DNA of 64,000 nucleotides. Source: an uncultured Anaeromyxobacter sp. Lineage in GTDB: Bacteria > Myxococcota > Myxococcia > Myxococcales > Anaeromyxobacteraceae. The stretch covers positions 1 through 64,000 of the forward strand of contig CAIVAR010000173.1 of assembly GCA_903904005.1 (NCBI GenBank). The letters are read 5' to 3'. Below are positions 59,604 through 64,000 of the stretch, piece by piece. Positions within the stretch are counted from its first letter, which is position 1, and each line of letters begins with the position of its first letter. The position numbers and the translations under genes are program-made. The notes beneath the pieces are model-generated. The model ran no database searches. It had not been told where the DNA came from and worked only from the letters and a program-made list of their open reading frames with translations.

Positions 59604-61228
59604 GGGGCCGCTCCGAGGTCGAAGCGCCCCGACGAGCAGGGCTCCCCCCCGCAGGTGATCTGGAACTCCAGGCGGGCCTCGCCGGCCGGCCGGGAGATCC
59701 GCACCGCCAGCGTCTCCCCGGGACGGATGAGCCGCTGGAACTTGAGGCGGCGGATCCGGACCGGGTCGCCGAGGTCGGGCCAGCGCCGGCGGGCGGGTCG
59801 GAGGACGAGCTCGAGAAGCTGGACCACGCCGGGGAGCACCGGGAATCCCTCGAAGTGCCCCTCGAACCAGGGGGCAGCGGAATCGTCCAGTTCGTGGTCG
59901 AACGCGAGCGTGTCCCCCTCCGGCGCCAGCACCGCGAGGAGCCGGTCCCGCGGGATCTTCCCGGTGCTCTCCCGCGGCAGCGCCTCCACCAGCCGGATCC
60001 GGCGGGGCAGCGTGACCGGATCGAGCCAGGCGAGGAGGCCGGACCGGATCGCCGCCTCGTCGAGCCCCGGCGCCACCACCGCCGCCCGGAGCTCCACCTC
60101 CCGCATCCCGGGCGAGGGAACCGCCATCACCGCGGCGTCGCGGACCCCGGGCAGGGAGAGCAGCCGCGCCTCCACCTCGGCGAGGGCGATCCGCTTCCCG
60201 CCCACCTTGATCACGCCGTCGGCGCGGCCGAGGAGCCGGAAGGCCCCTCCCGCGGCCGGCTCGGCCAGGTCGCCCGGGACGAACGGCCGCGGCGCGCCCG
60301 GGGGGAGGAAGGGGGACTCGACCTGGAGCCGCCCGTCGTCGCCGATGGCCACCTCCACCCCGGGGAAGGGGATCCAGGGTCCGTCGGCCTCGCCCCGGTG
60401 GGCGACGCCGCCGGTCTCGGTCGACCCGTAGATCTCGACGACGGAGAGGCCGAGGCGGGAGGCGAGCCGGCCGCGGACGTCGGAGGCGAGCGCGCCGCCG
60501 GAGCAGAAGGCCCGCTCGAGCGCCGGCAGGGCGTCGAGCACGAGCAGTCCGTGGAGATGGGCCGGGCTCGACACGAGGTGGGTCGCGCCCGCGGAGCGCA
60601 GCGCGGCGGCGACCTCCTCGGCGTGAAGCGGGCTCCTGCGCCCGAGTGCTCCCCCGGCGGCGAGCGGCGCGAGCACGCCGAAGAGGAGGCCGTAGATGTG
60701 GTGCGCCGGGACCGTGGCGACGACGCGCGCGCCGGGCCGGATGGCGAAGAGGCGCGGCAGCAGGAGGGCCTCGCCGAGGATCTGGCCGGCGGTCTTGGGG
60801 TAGCGCTGGGGCGCTCCGGTCGAGCCCGACGTCCACAGCGTGACGAGGTGTCGCCCCTCCGCGACCTCCGGGAACGCGACGGCCCCTGCGGGACCCTCGA
60901 GCAGCGAGCGGAGGTCCACGCCGTCCACCGCGCCGGCCCGGTCGTGGAGAAGCACGCCCGACGCTGAGCCCCGGACGGCGGCGCGAACCGCCTCGTCCTG
61001 GCCGTTGGGCGGGAGCGCCACCGGTCGGCCGGCCATCCAGGATCCGAGCAGCGCGGCGGCCGCGTGGTAGCGGTCCTCGCAGGCGAGGGTGAGCTCTCCA
61101 GGCGGGAACCGCTCGAGCGCGCGGGCGATGCGCCCGGCGTCCGCGAGCAGGTCGGCTGCGCTCCGCTCGCCCCCCTCGCCGAAGGCGACGGGATCGGCGG
61201 ACCGGTGCGGGACGAGCGCCCGGATCAC
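59600..61228 (-). CDS. AMP-ligase fused to FabZ-like hotdog dehydratase
   Basis: 542 residues. Residues 1-425 are an ANL ligase: LWTSGSTGAPQRYPKT (P-loop), IYGSTETGGVAHRG, LLGRADGVIKVGGKRIALAEVE and the ESTGKIPRDRLL catalytic Lys. From about 440 a hotdog domain follows with HFEGFPVLPGVVQLLEL, the FabZ/ApeI active-site His and motif. The ligase should load an aryl acid (from the ammonia-lyase) onto an ACP; the hotdog domain should dehydrate the 3-hydroxyacyl. In better-known clusters these are separate genes. Overlaps its neighbours by 4 nt. Confidence 0.9.
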   Translation of the reverse strand: MIRALVPHRSADPVAFGEGGERSAADLLADAGRIARALERFPPGELTLACEDRYHAAAALLGSWMAGRPVALPPNGQDEAVRAAVRGSASGVLLHDRAGAVDGVDLRSLLEGPAGAVAFPEVAEGRHLVTLWTSGSTGAPQRYPKTAGQILGEALLLPRLFAIRPGARVVATVPAHHIYGLLFGVLAPLAAGGALGRRSPLHAEEVAAALRSAGATHLVSSPAHLHGLLVLDALPALERAFCSGGALASDVRGRLASRLGLSVVEIYGSTETGGVAHRGEADGPWIPFPGVEVAIGDDGRLQVESPFLPPGAPRPFVPGDLAEPAAGGAFRLLGRADGVIKVGGKRIALAEVEARLLSLPGVRDAAVMAVPSPGMREVELRAAVVAPGLDEAAIRSGLLAWLDPVTLPRRIRLVEALPRESTGKIPRDRLLAVLAPEGDTLAFDHELDDSAAPWFEGHFEGFPVLPGVVQLLELVLRPARRRWPDLGDPVRIRRLKFQRLIRPGETLAVRISRPAGEARLEFQITCGGEPCSSGRFDLGAAP

Positions 61229-61845
61229 GGGGCTGCCCCCGGCGAGGGCGGGAACTTCATCCGCCGGACGAGGAACTCGGCAGCGAACAGGATCCCCATG
61301 AGGACGTAGGCCACTGCGCCCGTGTAGAGCGCCCAGAGCCCCTGCCGGCCGGAGAGGGCGAGCACGGCCGCCACCGCGCCGTTGGCGACGAAGAAGGCGC
61401 ACCAGACCCAGGTGACGGTCCGGCAGTAGGCCACCTCGGCGGGAGACAGTTCGGGCTTCTGCAGGCGTGCGAAGCCCTCCACGATGGACCGCCCTCCACG
61501 CAGCGAGACGAGGAACGCGACGAGCAGCGCGCCGCTCACCAGCACCGGCCAGGCGAGCAGGAAGCGGCCGTCGTCGAGCACCGCCGCGGCCACCGCCACC
61601 GCCACCGCTCCCCCCGCGAGGTAGAGCGAGCGTCGCCCCGCCGCCCGCTCCCCCCGGGCGGCGCGGAAGATGCCGGGGAGCAGGAGCAGGACGACGATCG
61701 CGGCGGTCCAGCGCGTTCCCACCAGGCGCGAGCCGCCGATGACGACGAAGGGCCAGGCCACCATCGCGAGGGCCTGGAGGAGCCCGGGCAGGGTCCGGAG
61801 CAGGCGGCCTCCACGGCCGAGGGGTGGGCGGCTCGCGTCGCGCAT
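61225..61845 (-). CDS. Polytopic membrane protein of aryl-polyene cluster (COG4648-like)
   Basis: 206 residues with six or so membrane segments (LLQALAMVAWPFVVIGG, AAIVVLLLLPGIF, LAGGAVAVAVAAAVL, FLLAWPVLVSGALLVAFLVS, VTWVWCAFFVANGAVAAVLAL, LYTGAVAYVLMGILFAAEFLV). The ending V-R-R-x-K-F after the last helix resembles COG4648 membrane proteins of aryl-polyene clusters. Role unproven. Its ATG shares one nucleotide with the upstream TGA. Confidence 0.75.
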   Translation of the reverse strand: MRDASRPPLGRGGRLLRTLPGLLQALAMVAWPFVVIGGSRLVGTRWTAAIVVLLLLPGIFRAARGERAAGRRSLYLAGGAVAVAVAAAVLDDGRFLLAWPVLVSGALLVAFLVSLRGGRSIVEGFARLQKPELSPAEVAYCRTVTWVWCAFFVANGAVAAVLALSGRQGLWALYTGAVAYVLMGILFAAEFLVRRMKFPPSPGAAP

Positions 61846-63200
61846 CACGCCACCGAGAGCCACTCCCAGAGCGGGCCGGCCCGACCCCGCTCGTGCAGGT
61901 AGGCCACCTGGTCCTGGACCCGCTGGGCACCGTCCCCGACCACCCAGGCCGGGCGGGTCGCCGCGTGGCGCGACACGCGCTCGACGATGGCGTCGAGCCC
62001 GATGGCCGCGGGGCGGTAGTACGTCGGCTCGAGCAGCGGGGCGGCGGGATCGACCTGCCCCTCCTCGACCGCCCGGCTCCAGAGCCCGGTCCCCGGGTAG
62101 ATGCGCATGCCGCAGAAGACGAAGAGCGGCGCCCCGTCGAGTTCCTCCGCCGCGGCGAGGGTCTCCTCGACCGTCTCCGCCGTCTCGCCCGGGCCACCGA
62201 AGAGGAGGAAATGGGCGACGTGGACTCCCGCCGCGCGGGCCGCCCGGTGGGCGGCGAGCACGTCGCCCTTCCGGAACGACTTGCCGATGCGGGGGAGCAT
62301 CGGGTCGGAGAGGGACTCGGTTCCGAACTCGACGTGGGACAGCCCTGCCGCCGCCAGCCGCTCGTAGAATCCGGCGGGCGGCGCGGTCGGGGCGAAGAAG
62401 GCGCTCCAGGGGACGGCAACGCCGGCGGCGCGGAAGGCGTCGGCGATCGCCAGGCAATGCTCGGGGTGCGCGTTGAAGACCGAGTCGGTGATGGCGAGGT
62501 ACCTCGCCCCTGCGTCCTGGAGCCGGCGGGCCCTATCGGCCGCCGACACCGCGTCGAAGAGGCGCGAGCGGCTTCCCTCGATGGCCGGGTAGGTGCAGTA
62601 GGTGCACCGGAACGGGCAGCCGCGCTGGGTCTGGAGATTCAGGATCCCGCCGTGGGCCAGGTACCAGCCGAGCGCGGGGTTGAGCCCCGGGGCGGCCGGC
62701 CCGCGCGGATCGATGCCGCGCGCCGGCGCCGGAAGCGATCCTCCGGGCGCGACGACGCCGGGCACCCCCTGGGGGCTCCGCCCCGCCTCGATCGCCTCGA
62801 AGAGCGGGGCGCAGGCCTCGCCCTCTCCGAGGAACCCCCAGTCGGCCCCGGTCACACGGAGGAGTTCCCGCGGGAAGAGCGCGAAGCCCGCCCCCCCGAG
62901 CACCACCGGGGCGGAGGTGGCCCCGCGGATCGCCGCCACCGCGTCGCGGACGTCCCCGGCGAACCCTCGCTGCGCGGTGAAGTCGGTGCTGTCGACGTTG
63001 CGGACCGAGATGCCCACCGCATCCGGGACGAACTCCCGGACGGCCGCCTCGAGCGCCCCTCCTCCCGGCTCCCCCGGGCAGAGATCGACGATGCGCACGT
63101 CGTGGCCCGGGGCGAGGGCCGCCGCCACGTGGTCGAGTCCGAGGGGATAGACGGGGTACGGGTGGCGCACCCGGTTGATCGAGACGAGCAGGACTCTCAC
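61845..63200 (-). CDS. B12-binding-domain-like radical SAM protein
   Basis: 451 residues. Residues 1-150 form a Rossmann-like domain as in cobalamin-binding radical SAM proteins (MRVLLVSINRVRHPYPVYPLG, VVLGGAGFALFP), but no D-x-H-x-x-G cobalt-ligand His is visible. The 4Fe-4S cluster motif is C195, C199, C202 (CPFRCTYC). A TIM-barrel follows with HFLLFGGPGETAETVEETL. It could methylate or otherwise modify a sp2 carbon of the polyene or lipid. Such a gene is unusual in an aryl-polyene operon; target unknown. Confidence 0.9.
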   Translation of the reverse strand: MRVLLVSINRVRHPYPVYPLGLDHVAAALAPGHDVRIVDLCPGEPGGGALEAAVREFVPDAVGISVRNVDSTDFTAQRGFAGDVRDAVAAIRGATSAPVVLGGAGFALFPRELLRVTGADWGFLGEGEACAPLFEAIEAGRSPQGVPGVVAPGGSLPAPARGIDPRGPAAPGLNPALGWYLAHGGILNLQTQRGCPFRCTYCTYPAIEGSRSRLFDAVSAADRARRLQDAGARYLAITDSVFNAHPEHCLAIADAFRAAGVAVPWSAFFAPTAPPAGFYERLAAAGLSHVEFGTESLSDPMLPRIGKSFRKGDVLAAHRAARAAGVHVAHFLLFGGPGETAETVEETLAAAEELDGAPLFVFCGMRIYPGTGLWSRAVEEGQVDPAAPLLEPTYYRPAAIGLDAIVERVSRHAATRPAWVVGDGAQRVQDQVAYLHERGRAGPLWEWLSVA

Positions 63201-63469
63201 GGGGTCGGCGGGGCGCCGTTCGGATCCTCGGCGAGGTGGCTCTCGACCAGGGAGACGATGTCGCCCACGGTGCGGACCTTCCGCAGCCCCTCCTCGGCCA
63301 CGCGCCGGCCGGTGAGCCGCTGCAGCTCCACGACGAGATCGATGGCGTCGAGGCTCGTGAGCTTCAGGTCCTCGAACTTCGACTCCGGCGTGATCGTGGC
63401 CGGGTCGAGGTCGAACAGCTCGACCATCGTCTGCGTCACCTTCTGGAGGATCATCTCGCGCGTCATCAT
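63197..63469 (-). CDS. Acyl carrier protein 2
   Basis: 90 residues, four-helix ACP. The phosphopantetheine Ser is S39 in LKLTSLDAIDLVVEL. Sequence DxSL is replaced by TSL, still consistent with loading. ATG overlaps the upstream ACP stop (ATGA); a second ATG 3 nt later is possible. The pathway has two ACPs in tandem, as in aryl-polyene systems where one may carry the starter and the other the growing chain. Confidence 0.92.
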   Translation of the reverse strand: MMTREMILQKVTQTMVELFDLDPATITPESKFEDLKLTSLDAIDLVVELQRLTGRRVAEEGLRKVRTVGDIVSLVESHLAEDPNGAPPTP

Positions 63470-63738
63470 GTCGGGCTCGGGGGCTGTCGGTTGCGGGAGA
63501 CGAACCCGGCCAGGCTCCGGATGCTGCCGAAGACCTCGCGGTTCGCTGCGTTGCTGGCCTCGAACTTCACGCCGTAGCGCTTCCGGAGCGCCATGGCGAG
63601 TTCCAGGGCGTCGATCGAGTCGAGGCCGAGCCCCTCTCCGAACAGCGGCGCCTCGGACTGGATGCTCTCGGGCGTGACCCCCTCGAGCTTCAGGCTCTCG
63701 ACGATGAGCCCCTTGATCTCGCGCTCCAGCTCTTCCAT
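63466..63738 (-). CDS. Acyl carrier protein 1
   Basis: 90 residues with the ACP motif GLDSIDALEL (S41 is the phosphopantetheine site). Acidic helix I (EELEREIKGLIVESLKLEG). The ATG lies 7 nt after the stop of the upstream acyltransferase gene, so co-transcription is likely. Confidence 0.94.
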   Translation of the reverse strand: MEELEREIKGLIVESLKLEGVTPESIQSEAPLFGEGLGLDSIDALELAMALRKRYGVKFEASNAANREVFGSIRSLAGFVSRNRQPPSPT

Positions 63739-63745
63739 TCCGTCC

Positions 63746-64000
63746 TCAGCTCCCGGTGGGCTCGTACCCGAGCGCCTGCAGGTAGACCCCCCGGAGCCGG
63801 CCGGCAAGGTCGGTCGGGGCGGGGCCGGGCAGGCAGGGTCGGGTCAAGAGTTCGATGGTCATCCGCGCCGTCTCCGGCGGTACGTCGTACCACGCGTCGC
63901 CCCGCTTGAGCGTGGGAGGCTCGCAGCGAACGAGCAGGGGCACCACCGGGACCCCGGCGCGGGCCGCGATCTGGAAGGCCCCGGCGTGGAAGTTCCCCAG
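63746..64000 (-). CDS. PlsC-type acyltransferase, 5' end outside window (partial)
   Basis: The last 84 codons of a longer gene. The remaining segment begins LGNFHAGAFQIAARAGVPVVPLLVRCEPP, the conserved IAxxAGVPVVPV region of 1-acylglycerol-phosphate acyltransferases (after the NHxxxxD and EGTRS motifs, which would lie off the edge). It resembles ApeJ/ApeK-type acyltransferases placed next to ACPs. It is probably the entry to the rest of the cluster on the right. Confidence 0.85.
   Translation of the reverse strand: MGNFHAGAFQIAARAGVPVVPLLVRCEPPTLKRGDAWYDVPPETARMTIELLTRPCLPGPAPTDLAGRLRGVYLQALGYEPTGS

Noticed and set aside
1-64000. tRNA, rRNA, CRISPR arrays, attachment sites
   Set aside because: No cloverleaf-like gene, rRNA core sequence, regularly spaced short repeats or integrase gene was recognised by reading.

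Overview
This window is GC-rich (roughly 70% by eye), densely coded, and looks like chromosomal DNA of a myxobacterium-like bacterium (Myxococcota, perhaps near Anaeromyxobacter). That placement is an inference. It rests on base composition, an AgmX/PglI-type envelope protein family, a Ser/Thr kinase fused to TPR repeats, frequent GTG and TTG starts with strong Shine-Dalgarno sequences, and a Gram-negative envelope gene set (RND pump, LolA-like carrier, Tsx-like porin). No rRNA, tRNA, CRISPR array or complete mobile element was seen. The only mobile DNA is an internally deleted IS5-type transposase remnant.

Layout. 0-13.5 kb: a secreted BNR-repeat protein, a large membrane kinase with an unusual N-terminal DGRS repeat, a two-TM protein of unknown function, a methyltransferase, a Cys-rich ferredoxin-like protein, a LysR regulator facing a universal-stress operon, and an M23 peptidase. 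13.5-24.2 kb: two paralogous cassettes. Each has a structured leader, a ~1040-1070-residue multicopper oxidase, a strong terminator, and a convergent operon of small envelope proteins. 24.2-36.5 kb: housekeeping and envelope genes, including two glycosyltransferases and a methyltransferase, an ECF sigma operon with a c-type cytochrome and a diiron protein, an M1-type peptidase, a pirin, and the IS5 remnant. 36.5-42.4 kb: a complete tripartite RND efflux operon. 42.4-47.4 kb: an acyl-CoA synthetase-like ligase and an ATP-grasp/esterase pair. 47.4-51.1 kb: a nucleoside/nucleobase uptake operon (Tsx-like porin, AzgA-type and UraA-type permeases).

51.1 kb to the right edge: a minus-strand aryl-polyene/flexirubin-type operon of at least 15 genes, most overlapping by 4 nt. 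In transcription order it encodes a PlsC-type acyltransferase (cut by the window edge), two acyl carrier proteins, a radical SAM protein, a membrane protein, an AMP-ligase fused to a FabZ-like hotdog domain, a family 2 glycosyltransferase, an LpxL-like acyltransferase, an aromatic amino-acid ammonia-lyase, a thioesterase, a LolA-like carrier, an MMPL exporter, a DUF3261-like lipoprotein, a small secreted protein, and a flavoprotein with halogenase-like motifs. Ketosynthases and ketoreductases are expected just beyond the right edge.

The most novel signals are: (1) the duplicated oxidase cassette, whose two leaders keep four stem-loops at almost the same spacing with base-pair-preserving changes; (2) the aryl-polyene operon with a radical SAM enzyme, a ligase-dehydratase fusion and a possible halogenase; (3) the 38-residue DGRS repeat array ahead of the kinase domain.
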